DNA of 64,000 nt from Candidatus Villigracilis affinis (GCA_016718275.1 JADKEA010000026.1:84121-148120), one strand, 5' to 3'; shown: positions 1-8,965, numbered from the stretch's first letter. Numbers and translations: made by a program. Notes: generated from the letters alone by a model not told the origin.

Positions 1-278
1 TTCTCACGGGTGTCATCCTTGGTTTGGAACGTGCCGCAGGCGAAACCGCGCCGATCCTTTTTACGGGGGCGGCCTTCTTCCTGCCGCGTTTGCCAGGTTC
101 TCCATTCGATGCGACCATGGCGCTGCCATATCATTTGTTCGTGATCTCCACGCAAGTCCCTGAAATGCCGATACAGATCCAATACGGTACAGCGCTCGTC
201 CTGCTCGTTTTCGTGCTGACCATGAATGTCATCGCCACAGTGATCCGCTCACGGGCACGGGCGAAGCGGCAGTGGTAA
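1..278 (+). CDS. pstA: Phosphate ABC transporter permease PstA, C-terminal part
   Basis: This is the last part of an inner-membrane permease for phosphate uptake. The reading frame is already open at the left edge (codons from base 3), so the gene starts outside the window. The visible segment has the PstA hallmark RAAGETAPILFT, an extracellular stretch, and a final hydrophobic helix followed by a basic tail ending RAKRQW. PstB begins 27 bases downstream on the same strand, the usual pstA-pstB order. PstA pairs with PstC to form the channel; pstC and pstS would lie to the left. Confidence 0.9.
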   Translation, partial: LTGVILGLERAAGETAPILFTGAAFFLPRLPGSPFDATMALPYHLFVISTQVPEMPIQIQYGTALVLLVFVLTMNVIATVIRSRARAKRQW

Positions 279-305
279 TCTTCAAGCTTAAGTTGAAAAT
301 CGTAA

Positions 306-1064
306 ATGAATAATAAAATCCTCATCGAAAACCTCTCGCTTCAATACTCCGACGGCACCGAGTCTCTACGCGGCGTCAGCATGGGAATTCGTCAGAACGC
401 TGTGACAGTTTTATTCGGTCCAGCGGGAGGCGGAAAATCCACTTTGCTGCGCTGTCTCAATCGCTTGAACGATCTCACTGAGGTGCGCGCCAGTTCAGGT
501 CAGATCCTCATCGACGGTGAAAACATTCTCGATCCGAAAGTTGACGTGGTGGCTCTGCGCCGCAAAGTGGGGATGGTGTTTGCGCGGCCCGTTCCATTGC
601 CGATGAGCATTCGCGAGAATGTGATCTATGGGTTGGAAATGTCGGGTGAAAAACGAAAATCAAAACTGGATGAGGCGGTTGAACGCAGTTTGAAGCTCGC
701 CGCGATCTGGGATGAGGTGAAGGACAGGCTGAACGATCCCGCGAACGCGCTTTCAGGCGGACAGCAGCAGCGTGTATGCCTTGCGCGAGTGCTCGCGTTG
801 CAGCCAGAGATCGTTTTGCTCGATGAACCCACCTCGGGTCTCGACCCGATCTCCACCGGGAAAGTGGAAGCCGCGCTGCAGGAATTGAAAAAGGAATACA
901 CGGTGATTCTCGTACCGCATTCTGTACAGCAGGCCGCGCGTACCGCAGATCATGCCGCTTTCTTTTTGCAGGGTGAATTGATCGAATATGATGACGGTAA
1001 AAAGATGTTTACCACCCCAAAGGAAAAGAAAACCGAAGATTACATCATGGGGCGGTTCGGATAA
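306..1064 (+). CDS. pstB: Phosphate ABC transporter ATP-binding protein PstB
   Basis: This 252-residue ATPase would drive phosphate import through PstCA. It has a Walker A motif GPAGGGKST (residues 38-46), ABC signature LSGGQQQR (149-156), Walker B IVLLDEP (169-175) and an H-loop in VPHSVQQA. Length and the ending EDYIMGRFG fit the PstB family. Two departures stand out. The Q-loop, which in PstB normally reads VFQKP, is VFARP here, so the glutamine is an alanine. The Walker A Cys usual in PstB is Gly. It follows pstA closely and is followed by a strong terminator, so no phoU is co-transcribed downstream. Confidence 0.93.
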   Translation: MNNKILIENLSLQYSDGTESLRGVSMGIRQNAVTVLFGPAGGGKSTLLRCLNRLNDLTEVRASSGQILIDGENILDPKVDVVALRRKVGMVFARPVPLPMSIRENVIYGLEMSGEKRKSKLDEAVERSLKLAAIWDEVKDRLNDPANALSGGQQQRVCLARVLALQPEIVLLDEPTSGLDPISTGKVEAALQELKKEYTVILVPHSVQQAARTADHAAFFLQGELIEYDDGKKMFTTPKEKKTEDYIMGRFG

Positions 1065-1073
1065 ATTTAGATC

Positions 1074-1116
1074 AAATGACAGTCACCTTTGCGAAGCAGG
1101 TGACTGTCATTTTTTT
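1074..1116 (+). terminator. Rho-independent terminator of the pst operon
   Basis: A perfect 15-base inverted repeat (1074-1088 with 1098-1112) around a 9-base loop runs into a T tract. It lies 9 bases after the pstB stop codon and separates pst from glnA. Confidence 0.92.
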
Positions 1117-1242
1117 AGGTGTTGCACGAGGGGATATAAAGCATGATTTGTAAATGCCGCCATAAGGATGAATCACACTTATCCACCCCTGTCTTTCATG
1201 CTATCGTAGCCTTGTATCAAAACCTTGTAATTTGGAGACACC

Positions 1243-2664
1243 ATGTTTCAAACTTTTGAACAGGCACAACAAGCTATCACCGAACAGGGCATTCAGGTGG
1301 TCGACCTGAAGTTCTGCGATCTATGGGGGCGCTGGCATCACCTCACCATTCCAGCCAGTCAATTCGAACCGAAGTTGATGGATGAAGGCATCGGCTTCGA
1401 CGGTTCATCCGTTGGGTTGAAATCCGTCAAGTCGGGCGATATGGTTCTGGTTCCCGATCTCGCAACGGGCTTTGTCGACCCGTTTTGGGAGACGCCCACA
1501 TTGAGTTTTATCTGCCGCACGCTCGAAGCGGATACGCATGAGATATTCACCAACGACCCGCGCAACATCGCCATTCGCGCCGAGGAATACATGAAGTCCA
1601 CGGGCATAGCCGATGAAAGCCTTTGGGGTCCTGAATTCGAATTCTATATTTTCGACAGCGTCAGTTATGAAAATGGGGTCAACAATTCGGGCTATACCAT
1701 TCAAAGCCGTGAAGCCGATTGGAACAGCCGCGATGGCGGGCATGGGCATTACATCCCGCTGCATGGCGGCTATCATGCCATCCCGCCAAAAGACCAGCTT
1801 TACAAAATGCGCACCCGTATCATGCAGCATCTTGAGAAGATGGGTGTCCTGGTCAAGTATCATCATCATGAAGTGGGCGGACCTGGTCAATGCGAGATCG
1901 AAACGCCAATGATGGGGTTGACCCAGGCGGGCGATGCAACGATGATCATCAAATACGTCACCAAGATGACGGCACACGATGCGGGGCAGACCGTCACGTT
2001 CATGCCGAAGCCGCTTTTTGGAGAAGCGGGCAGCGGCATGCATTTTCATCAGCATTTGTTCAAGGACGGAAAAAATACTTTTTACAACGAGACGGGTTAC
2101 GGCTGTTTGAGCGAGACCGCGCTGTTCTACATCGGCGGCCTGCTCAAGCATGGACCTGCTTTGCTCGCGTTGACGAATCCATCCACAAATTCCTATCGCC
2201 GATTGGTGCCCGGGTATGAAGCACCGGTCAATGCGTTTTTCTCGCTTGGCAATCGCAGCGCGGCGGTTCGCATTCCGAAATATGCCACACAGCCCGATAC
2301 TGCCCGCATGGAATTCCGACCTCCCGATGCGACGGGCAATGTGTACCTGATGCTTGCCGCGCAATTGATGGCAGGCCTTGATGGAATAAAGAACCGCATC
2401 GACCCCACCGAGGCAGGGTTCGGCCCCATTGACGAAAATATCTTCGCCTGGAGCGACGAGCAACGGGCGAAGATCAAGCCGCTGCCATCCTCTCTTAATG
2501 AGGCTTTATCTGCACTTGAAGCTGACCATGCTTTTCTGACCCAGGGCGATGTGTTCAGCGAAGAGATGATCCAGCAATGGGTGCATCACAAACGCCACGC
2601 GGAATATTATGCCGTCCGCAACAGACCGCATCCATACGAAATGAGTTTATATTTTGATGTATAG
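1243..2664 (+). CDS. glnA: Type I glutamine synthetase
   Basis: The enzyme joins ammonia to glutamate with ATP in the cytoplasm. It is 473 residues, the normal GSI size. Family motifs in order are FDGSSVG near residue 50, GPEFEFYIFD (metal-binding Glu), EVGGPGQCEIE, the ATP loop KPLFGEAGSGMHFHQ, NPSTNSYRRLVPG and RMEFRPPDATGN. At the position of the regulatory tyrosine (NLYDLP in enterobacteria) the sequence is NIFAW with Phe401. Control by adenylylation at that site is therefore not possible. The start is the ATG preceded by ttggagacacc. It is a single gene between two terminators. Confidence 0.95.
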   Translation: MFQTFEQAQQAITEQGIQVVDLKFCDLWGRWHHLTIPASQFEPKLMDEGIGFDGSSVGLKSVKSGDMVLVPDLATGFVDPFWETPTLSFICRTLEADTHEIFTNDPRNIAIRAEEYMKSTGIADESLWGPEFEFYIFDSVSYENGVNNSGYTIQSREADWNSRDGGHGHYIPLHGGYHAIPPKDQLYKMRTRIMQHLEKMGVLVKYHHHEVGGPGQCEIETPMMGLTQAGDATMIIKYVTKMTAHDAGQTVTFMPKPLFGEAGSGMHFHQHLFKDGKNTFYNETGYGCLSETALFYIGGLLKHGPALLALTNPSTNSYRRLVPGYEAPVNAFFSLGNRSAAVRIPKYATQPDTARMEFRPPDATGNVYLMLAAQLMAGLDGIKNRIDPTEAGFGPIDENIFAWSDEQRAKIKPLPSSLNEALSALEADHAFLTQGDVFSEEMIQQWVHHKRHAEYYAVRNRPHPYEMSLYFDV

Positions 2665-2677
2665 GTATAGACAGAAT

Positions 2678-2725
2678 ATTTAAAAGCATAAAGGCACAAA
2701 TGTTTGTGCCTTTATGCTTTTAAAT
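2678..2725. terminator. Bidirectional terminator between glnA and the minus-strand membrane gene
   Basis: Perfect 23-base arms with a 2-base loop, and A/T-rich on both ends, serve the convergent genes on either side. Confidence 0.88.
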
Positions 2726-2730
2726 GAGAT

Positions 2731-4440
2731 TTATTTTCCGCAGTTAAGCACTTTGACAATATGCGTCTTGGGAAGCGAGAAGATGGTTTCGTACCATTCC
2801 GGGATTATCTCGGCAAAATCGGGGGAGAAACTCTGCGGCCGCTCACCGACATAAATATGAGTAACACCATTTCTACACAGCAAATCATGGGCCTCTGTCG
2901 AGGCGAAGTCGGTGGTGTTGGGTAATGCGAGCGTTTCATTTTTTGTCAGCGGCTTGATCCAGATCCCCGCATCGATGCCCGCGCCGCGCATGGGTCTGCC
3001 GAAGGCATTCACGTTCAAGTCCACGCCAGCGATCGCAATGACCGCATCTTTGGGGATATGCCTGCCCATCCAATTCAACGCCGTGGAATCATCCTGGCTG
3101 ACCAGTTGACAGCATTTGGATGGCGCAAAGCTGATGGTCATCCATGCATTGACGATGATGAACACAGCCAGTATCGGTGTGGCGAATTTCGGAAGGCGTA
3201 TACTGCCCAATCCACCAAGGAAGGCCAGCGGCAGGAACAGCACCATTTCGACCAGTGGTCTATCGAGCAGGGTGAGTGATGACGTGACGGGAATGAATAT
3301 CCCAGCCAGCATGAACAGGATGGCGAGGATGGGAAAAATGACCAGGTGAGGAAATGCTTGGAAGACAGCAGCAGCCAAAAGTCCAGTGAGAAGCGTGACC
3401 CAGATCAGGTACGGATCCAAAATCGGACTGAGAATCTGATTCCGAAAAACCAGCACGATCAGCAATCCAAGCAGGGTCACCGTCAACCCAAAACTGATGA
3501 TGCGTTTGTTACGATCTTGTTTTTCCCATGCAAAGGAAAGAAACCACGCCGCACCAAGCATGATAAGCAAGATTATGGAGCGAGTGTGGATGAGCATGGC
3601 GGCGAGAGCCGTCAACGCGAACATCCAGCGTTTTTTTAGGATCGCGATGCCGAAGGCAAATTGAATCAGGACCAGGCTCAGCAGTGCGGGATACTTTCCC
3701 CAGTTGACTGCGTGTGCGGGCATGAACCAGCCGAAGGCTGCCAGGGTCACTCCAAGGATCGCCGCCGATTTTGAGAAGGTGGCGCGATGGATGAGAAAAT
3801 ATATTGGCAGTGGGATCGCCGCCAATATCAATTGCCCAAACAACAGCATGATCTGACTCGGTTCCGCCGATGTGATGATCGTGAGTGCCGCAATGATGGC
3901 ATGATAGCCGAGATGATAATATGAAGTCGTGGGCCATGTACGATTGGCCTCGTTTCCGATGGCAAGCAGCTCTTGAATGATGCGGTAATGTTCGGCAGAG
4001 TCAAAGTAGAGCGGCATGAGCAGATTTGCCACAAAGCCCAGACGGAGAAATGCGACCAAGAGAAAGATCAAAACAGGCGCAAGCGCCCATGCTGAAGTGT
4101 TTTCCCATATAGTGCGGACTGCGAGCCACCCGCTTGAAAGGATGATCGCGGCGGCAATGACAAGGATGAATCCAGCGGGAATGAACGCGCTCAGGAAAAG
4201 AATGATGAATGAAAATAACAGCGCGGGCAGGGGCCATCCGCCCATTGCCAGCGCTGTAAGTTCGAGGTCTGTATATTGAAATCCGGTATTCTTTTTTAGA
4301 TGGGCAAAGATCAGCAGGGCATTCCATATAATGAATGCCAGTAATGCAAGAATGAGTCCCCAATGTTGTGAGATGACGTGAATACTGTTGATCGGCAGGT
4401 CGTTGTTCACAGGAATATTACGGATTGGGGTAGGCGACAT
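2731..4440 (-). CDS. Polytopic membrane protein, putative GT-C type glycosyltransferase
   Basis: About 569 residues. After a short polar N-terminus there are some 11-13 hydrophobic segments, then a C-terminal globular part of roughly 150 residues that ends with GVTHIYVGERP and TIFSLPKTHIVKVLNCGK. The first external loop has YFDSAEHYRII, an acidic loop in the place where GT-C enzymes carry catalytic carboxylates. I call a lipid-linked sugar transferase by architecture only. The start is placed at ATG 4440 (MSPTPIRN), which overlaps the end of the upstream gene by 23 bases; GTG at 4410 is an alternative. The longer reading to 4566 is Pro/Arg-rich and is the out-of-frame shadow of the neighbour's Pro/Thr tail. 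Confidence 0.6.
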   Translation of the reverse strand: MSPTPIRNIPVNNDLPINSIHVISQHWGLILALLAFIIWNALLIFAHLKKNTGFQYTDLELTALAMGGWPLPALLFSFIILFLSAFIPAGFILVIAAAIILSSGWLAVRTIWENTSAWALAPVLIFLLVAFLRLGFVANLLMPLYFDSAEHYRIIQELLAIGNEANRTWPTTSYYHLGYHAIIAALTIITSAEPSQIMLLFGQLILAAIPLPIYFLIHRATFSKSAAILGVTLAAFGWFMPAHAVNWGKYPALLSLVLIQFAFGIAILKKRWMFALTALAAMLIHTRSIILLIMLGAAWFLSFAWEKQDRNKRIISFGLTVTLLGLLIVLVFRNQILSPILDPYLIWVTLLTGLLAAAVFQAFPHLVIFPILAILFMLAGIFIPVTSSLTLLDRPLVEMVLFLPLAFLGGLGSIRLPKFATPILAVFIIVNAWMTISFAPSKCCQLVSQDDSTALNWMGRHIPKDAVIAIAGVDLNVNAFGRPMRGAGIDAGIWIKPLTKNETLALPNTTDFASTEAHDLLCRNGVTHIYVGERPQSFSPDFAEIIPEWYETIFSLPKTHIVKVLNCGK

Positions 4441-5026
4441 CCGGTGTGGATGTGATGATCGCCGTGGGCACAGGCGTGGACGTGTTGATGACCAGCACGG
4501 TCGGCGTTGGGGATGGCGTCGGTGAGGGTGACGGGGTGGGGGTGGCAACTTTGCCCATGGGGCCAAAGCCGCTGTTGTTATCGAAAAGAGTCGTTGCCAT
4601 GGAAGAGAGCGTGAAGGTCCCGTTTGCGATCAACAAATCGCCTTCGGTTGTGTAAACCTGGATATCGAGCAATTCTCCGAGCGGCGTGCGCGGACCTACG
4701 CAAATGACATTGATCGGCGAACCTGCAGCCTCGCAGGAATAATTGTTTTCCACGCCCTGATTTACAGCCGTAACATAAAATGCGGGATATTCTGCGCCCG
4801 GTAGTTGAAAGACGATCGCCATTTCATCTGCGGCGGCGGTTCCAAATGTGACGATGCAAAGCCCGCTGGCGTTCTCATCACATAGGTTGATCTTGAAGAC
4901 GTTCTGGTCCTGGCTTGTTGCATCTGGCAGGAGCAGTCCTTTGATGAGCGGAAAGGCAGCGACCAAAACCAGAAGAATGGCTGTACTGATTGCGCCCAGA
5001 ATTATTAAGAGTCGTTTTTGTTTCAT
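4418..5026 (-). CDS. Membrane-anchored protein with Pro/Thr/Ser tail, unknown function
   Basis: 202 residues. One N-terminal transmembrane helix (about residues 5-33, no lipobox) is followed by an extracellular domain with several cysteines (LCDENASGLC, YSCEAAGSPINVICVG). After this comes a low-complexity tail of repeated TP/SP units from about residue 163. Such tails are typical of secreted wall-spanning linkers in this phylum. It is probably co-transcribed with the downstream membrane protein, since the genes overlap. I do not recognise the family. Confidence 0.6.
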   Translation of the reverse strand: MKQKRLLIILGAISTAILLVLVAAFPLIKGLLLPDATSQDQNVFKINLCDENASGLCIVTFGTAAADEMAIVFQLPGAEYPAFYVTAVNQGVENNYSCEAAGSPINVICVGPRTPLGELLDIQVYTTEGDLLIANGTFTLSSMATTLFDNNSGFGPMGKVATPTPSPSPTPSPTPTVLVINTSTPVPTAIITSTPDVAYPNP

Positions 5027-5205
5027 TTTTTCCTTAACATCGCCAGCAAGTGACTGGGACGTTTTGTTGCGTTATTACAGTAGATTGTGAACCGTATTGT
5101 AAATGGGGAAGTTTAGTGAAAAGTTAATGCAGAGTCGTCAGCAATGTGACTATCTATAATACATCAAAACCACTGATTAATCAGCGGACCTTTGGCGGGC
5201 GATGA

Positions 5206-5907
5206 TTAGAATAAACTCAGGATCCAAACGATCAAAGGAGCTGCGACCAGCCCGGGCAGAAGATTCCCCACGCGGATCTTCTTGATCTCAAGCAGATTGC
5301 TGATTCCCAGCCCGAGCAGGATCACCCCGCCCGTGGCAGTCATTTCATTCATCATCGGGTCGGTGACGATGGAACTGAGCTGCCCTGCCAGCAGGCTGAT
5401 GCCGCCCTGATAAACAAGGACCATGATCGAGGAGAAAAGTACCCCCACGCCCAGCGTGGATGCGAATGCGATCGATGCGAAACCATCCAATGTGGATTTT
5501 ACAGCCAGCAGCTTGTAATCACCTGTCAGACCATCTTGAATGGAACCGAGGATCGCCATCGGGCCGATGCAAAATAAAAGCGACGCCACCATGAATCCAC
5601 GCACGAAATTGGAGCCCGAGCCTTTTTCGGCATCCTGCGAGAAACGCTGTTCGAGAGTCTGCCCAAGAGCCTGCAATCTGTCTTCGAGTTTCCACCACTC
5701 GCCAAGCAATGCACCGATAATCAACGCGCCAAGCACGATCAATTGATTTTCGCTTTTGAAGAACATTTGCAATCCCATCGCGGCGGTGAATAATCCCATG
5801 CTTGCGATGACCGTGCCTTTAAATCGCTCGGGAATGCGCGACCCGAAAATCAGTCCAATGACGCCGCCAACGAGGATGGTTGCAATATTGATAATGGTAC
5901 CTGTCAT
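5206..5907 (-). CDS. DUF554 family membrane protein (YdfK/YqgA-like)
   Basis: 233 residues with about seven transmembrane helices. The N-terminus (GTIINIATILVGGVIG) and the C-terminal VILLGLGISNLLEIKKIRVGNLLPGL match DUF554, a family of probable small-molecule transporters with no assigned substrate. It is preceded by a 179-base gap (5027-5205) that shows only a short palindrome near 5173. The start is ATG 5907. Confidence 0.85.
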   Translation of the reverse strand: MTGTIINIATILVGGVIGLIFGSRIPERFKGTVIASMGLFTAAMGLQMFFKSENQLIVLGALIIGALLGEWWKLEDRLQALGQTLEQRFSQDAEKGSGSNFVRGFMVASLLFCIGPMAILGSIQDGLTGDYKLLAVKSTLDGFASIAFASTLGVGVLFSSIMVLVYQGGISLLAGQLSSIVTDPMMNEMTATGGVILLGLGISNLLEIKKIRVGNLLPGLVAAPLIVWILSLF

Positions 5908-5979
5908 GTTTTACCTTTGATGTGGAATAAAAAAACATGGACACAGAGTTTCACCCTTCGTCCACAGCCTCTGGCTTTT

Positions 5980-6522
5980 CTATGCTTTTGCCAGTGAAGT
6001 CTTTTTCCCCGCGTTCTGATTCTCGAGAAGCTCAAGTACAAAACACAGCGATGAAAGCCGATTGAGATAGCGCTGCAAATCGGGGTTGATCACTTCATCT
6101 TCATCGAAGAGACTCACCACACAACGTTCTGCGCGGCGGACAATGGCACGCGCCATCGAAAGCGCCGCACCGCCAAGTGTATCGCCAGGCAGAATGAATT
6201 CCTTGGGCATCTCAACTACCGTGCTCAGTTCGTCGGTCTGTTCTTCCAGCCAGCCCACGCGTGCGCCGTTGATGAAGTGAAAACGTTCAGCGTTCTCCGG
6301 CGTGGCCGCCACTTCAGCCATTAACTTATACAGGTCGCGTTGTGCTTCGAGCAAAATGGGCGCGGTTTGCGGAGCGCTGCATTGCGCGCGTGCCAGCCCC
6401 AGTGCGGCAGATGCCTCATCCAATGCGCCGACCGCTTCCAGGCGGGCATGATATTTTGGGACACGGCCTTCACCGAGCAAACCCGTGGTGCCGTCGTCGC
6501 CTTTTGCAGTATAGAAAGTCAT
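5980..6522 (-). CDS. ATP:cob(I)alamin adenosyltransferase, PduO/MMAB type
   Basis: A 180-residue cytoplasmic enzyme that adenosylates cob(I)alamin to coenzyme B12. The N-terminal ATP-binding motif YTAKGDDGTTGLL and the C-terminal RAIVRRAERCVVSL signature are both present, and length matches the family. The start ATG 6522 (MTFYTAKG) is chosen because the ATP motif normally begins within a few residues of the N-terminus, and because a TATAAT box lies 6 bases upstream on this strand. The frame stays open further upstream, but that stretch crosses the divergent neighbour. Confidence 0.93.
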   Translation of the reverse strand: MTFYTAKGDDGTTGLLGEGRVPKYHARLEAVGALDEASAALGLARAQCSAPQTAPILLEAQRDLYKLMAEVAATPENAERFHFINGARVGWLEEQTDELSTVVEMPKEFILPGDTLGGAALSMARAIVRRAERCVVSLFDEDEVINPDLQRYLNRLSSLCFVLELLENQNAGKKTSLAKA

Positions 6523-6588
6523 GCAGTCATTATAACCAGTTTGATACGTCCCTGCTGAGTTCATGCCCATACTGGGTATAATTTTGAA
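6523..6588. promoter_or_regulatory. Divergent promoter region with two -10 boxes next to start codons
   Basis: On the minus strand TATAAT occupies 6534-6529, six bases before ATG 6522. On the plus strand TATAAT is at 6577-6582, six bases before ATG 6589. Both genes would be transcribed as leaderless mRNAs. No clear -35 element is visible. Confidence 0.65.
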
Positions 6589-7206
6589 ATGCTTATCCCC
6601 ATCCACAAGGAAATGACCCGCGAGGCCCTCAGTGGCCGAGTTAGTCCGCGCGCGCTTGAGATCATCATTGCCGCAAACTGCAAACAGGATGCCCTTAGCG
6701 GCCAGATCGGCCACGATGAATTTCACTTCGACAACAACGCCATCGATGAAGGCCATCGTTACATCAATGAACAGCGCGGCTTTATTCTTGCCGCCCTGCT
6801 TTCACCCGGCGTGCTCTCCGCCTGGGTCGCCTTTGGCCGATTGACTCACACGGTGCAGGATTTCTACTCCCACACCAACTACGTTTCCATGTGGCTGGAC
6901 CGGCACTCCGCTCCGCCTCCGCCCGAAATTGACCCTGTTATAAAAGACCTGCTCGAAAGCCCAAGCCTGCATTCCGGCAAACTATACATGCCCATGGACT
7001 GGCTCTACTTCGTGCCGTTTCTGCGTAAATTATCACTGGCCTTGTTGCCATCCGATTCACATGCAAAGATGAATCTTGATTCTCCCGCGCAGGGACTAAA
7101 ATTTGAATACGCCCGCGCTGCCGCCGTTAAACGCACGCTCTACGAATTCGAGCTTCTGGAAAAGATACTTACCCCCGAGATGTTCTCCAAATTTGTGGAT
7201 TTGTAA
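6589..7206 (+). CDS. Zinc-dependent phospholipase C-fold / HET-C-like protein
   Basis: 205 residues with no signal peptide. The segment HTVQDFYSHTNYVSMW has the His-x3-Asp-x3-His pattern that binds zinc in phospholipase C/P1 nuclease-type all-helical proteins. IGHDEFHFDNN and the N-terminal IHKEMTREAL supply further candidate ligands. Proteins of this group in bacteria are largely uncharacterised; a lipid or phosphoester hydrolase is possible. The start ATG sits 6 bases after a TATAAT box. Confidence 0.6.
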   Translation: MLIPIHKEMTREALSGRVSPRALEIIIAANCKQDALSGQIGHDEFHFDNNAIDEGHRYINEQRGFILAALLSPGVLSAWVAFGRLTHTVQDFYSHTNYVSMWLDRHSAPPPPEIDPVIKDLLESPSLHSGKLYMPMDWLYFVPFLRKLSLALLPSDSHAKMNLDSPAQGLKFEYARAAAVKRTLYEFELLEKILTPEMFSKFVDL

Positions 7207-7225
7207 TATTTCATAGGCTTTCCGG

Positions 7226-7354
7226 GGGCAATTTCGGAAATTGGTGGGTTTTGCCGGTCTCTTTTTGGGGTTTCATCCGTTAAAATAATAAGGCATACCC
7301 GCTCAACTTGGAGTGGGTATGCACAAAACCCATCTTCTATAGGAGAAAAAAGCA
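7226..7354 (+). promoter_or_regulatory. SLH leader copy 1 with promoter and 5' hairpin
   Basis: This roughly 130-base block is repeated before all three SLH genes. It contains a -10 box TAAAAT (7281-7286). Six bases later comes a 30-base imperfect palindrome (7293-7322) that would sit at the very 5' end of the mRNA. The conserved ribosome site taggagaaaaaagca precedes ATG 7355. The hairpin is in the opposite orientation to copies 2 and 3. Confidence 0.8.
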
Positions 7355-8773
7355 ATGAGCAAGAAAGTATTTACCGTACTGCTGCTGGCTGTGTTCGTCT
7401 TGGCCCAGTTCAGCATCGCCTCCGCTGCCCCCGTGGCTGGCGCAGAAGGCACCCTTGTGGGCCCCGATTTCATGCCCGCCGGCGCCGCCTCCACCGTGGA
7501 CTTTGATTGGACCGCCACCGGTCTGACCAACCCGACCAACATCGTGATGTATGCCCGTATTCAGGGCGGCACCTATGCCATTGACGAGTGCAACCTGGTT
7601 GCGACCATCAACGGCACGAGCACTGGCAGCGGCACCTTCACCTATGACTTCTCCGTGAGCGCCAACGCAGCGACCCCTGCCGATGGCGACTACTGGGAAT
7701 TCACCCTGGTGTTCGATAGCACCGACACCTGCGGTGTTTCGGCTCCTGCCAACCCCGCCGTTGCCGATAACTTCCTCGCCTCCTCCTACGTGGATGGTAC
7801 CGCGTTGGAGGGCATCTTAGCCATTCCCCATCCCGATTTTACTGCTGCTGGCGATGTGGCCTGCAACACCTTTGAATACTGGGCGTTGGCTTCCGATAGC
7901 TTTGGCCTCGCTGTTCCCACCGATCCCTACTCTGGTTTCGGTTCGTGGAATGCCCAGACCACCGGAACCTTTGCCCCGGCCCCGATCGGTGCGGAAGATG
8001 AACTGCTCGAATGGCAGATCACCCTGCCCGCCACCGCGAGCGGTCTGTGGCAGATTTCGATTGACCCCGAAGATGCCGCTGGCAATCTGACTGGGGCTGG
8101 TCCCTACTACTTCCGCAACGGCGCCGTTTCGGCTGACGAAGTCGAAGACTGCGTGGATTTCACGGATGTAGCTGGTCATGAAAACGAAGTGCATATCCGC
8201 TACCTGGCCGACCTCGGCCTGATCAGCGGCTTCGCCGATGGTTCCTTCGGCCCTGACAACACCCTGACCCGCGCCGAAGCGGCCACCCTCATCGAGATCT
8301 CCAACGGCTACGATACCACCACCCTGCCGACCTCTGCTCCTGCGGGTTGTGACTTCACCGATGTGGCTGCCTCCGACTGGTTTGCTGGCTGGGTCTGGCA
8401 GGCTTGTGATGACGGCTTCATGAACGGTGTGGGCGGCGGCTTGTTCGACCCGAACAACCTGCTCACCCGCGGCCAGATCGTCACCATTTTCAACAACATC
8501 TATGAAAATGGTTTGGCCAATCTTCTTCCGGGCTCTCATATGTCCGCTGGTTTTGGCCTGGTTGCCTTTGCTGATGCCTCCCCCGAATTCCGCACCGCCG
8601 CATGGACGGACGTATCCCTCGGCGCCTACTATGCCGAACCCGTGGTGGAAGCCTACAGTTGGGGCATTGTGGATGGCACCAGCGAAACCACCTTCTCGCC
8701 CGATCAGGCGATGACCCGCGGTGAATTCGCCAAGACCCTCTACAGAATTTTGGCTTCTTACGGTGGTTTCTAG
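7355..8773 (+). CDS. Secreted SLH-domain surface protein, paralogue 1
   Basis: 472 residues. The Sec signal peptide has a basic start (MSKKVF), a hydrophobic core and cleavage after SIASA. A beta-rich, Thr/Ala/Asp-rich region of about 240 residues follows, then three SLH repeats that anchor proteins to cell-wall polymer: GISGFADGSFGPDNTLTRAE-type around 270-310, NGVGGGLFDPNNLLTRGQ around 350-385, and IVDGTSETTFSPDQAMTRGE near the C-terminus. It is the first of three tandem paralogues, each in its own transcription unit. Residues 1-147 differ from paralogue 3 at only two positions. Likely an abundant S-layer or sheath component (inference from context and strong leader). Confidence 0.85.
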   Translation: MSKKVFTVLLLAVFVLAQFSIASAAPVAGAEGTLVGPDFMPAGAASTVDFDWTATGLTNPTNIVMYARIQGGTYAIDECNLVATINGTSTGSGTFTYDFSVSANAATPADGDYWEFTLVFDSTDTCGVSAPANPAVADNFLASSYVDGTALEGILAIPHPDFTAAGDVACNTFEYWALASDSFGLAVPTDPYSGFGSWNAQTTGTFAPAPIGAEDELLEWQITLPATASGLWQISIDPEDAAGNLTGAGPYYFRNGAVSADEVEDCVDFTDVAGHENEVHIRYLADLGLISGFADGSFGPDNTLTRAEAATLIEISNGYDTTTLPTSAPAGCDFTDVAASDWFAGWVWQACDDGFMNGVGGGLFDPNNLLTRGQIVTIFNNIYENGLANLLPGSHMSAGFGLVAFADASPEFRTAAWTDVSLGAYYAEPVVEAYSWGIVDGTSETTFSPDQAMTRGEFAKTLYRILASYGGF

Positions 8774-8803
8774 TTTTCCCGTATTAGCGTAGTTTTAAAA
8801 TCT

Positions 8804-8834
8804 GGAGCGGACCTGTACAGGTCCGCTCCTTTTT
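8804..8834 (+). terminator. Terminator of SLH paralogue 1
   Basis: A 26-base perfect palindrome (8804-8829) is followed by five T. The same hairpin follows paralogue 2 and, with a changed loop, paralogue 3. Confidence 0.93.
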
Positions 8835-8836
8835 GT

Positions 8837-8965
8837 GGGGCAATTTTGAAATTGGTGGGTTTTGGCGGTCTCTTTTTTGGGTTTCATACGTTAAAATAAT
8901 AAGACATACCCGCTCCAAGTTGAGCGGATATGCACAAAACCCATCTTCTATAGGAGAAAAAAGCA
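8837..8965 (+). promoter_or_regulatory. SLH leader copy 2 with promoter and 5' hairpin
   Basis: Same organisation as copy 1: TAAAAT at 8892-8897, hairpin at 8904-8933, and the same ribosome site before ATG 8966. The hairpin centre reads ctccaagttgag, the reverse complement of copy 1's ctcaacttggag. Confidence 0.8.

Noticed and set aside
1405..2463. Long open frame antisense to glnA
   Set aside because: It mirrors a strongly conserved gene, and its product has no recognisable domain; it is an effect of codon bias.
4441..4566. N-terminal extension of the membrane glycosyltransferase
   Set aside because: The extension is Pro/Arg-rich low-complexity sequence read out of frame from the neighbour's TP/SP tail.
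6523..6756. Upstream extension of the cobalamin adenosyltransferase
   Set aside because: It would cross the divergent gene at 6589 and place the ATP-binding motif far from the N-terminus; ATG 6522 has its own -10 box.
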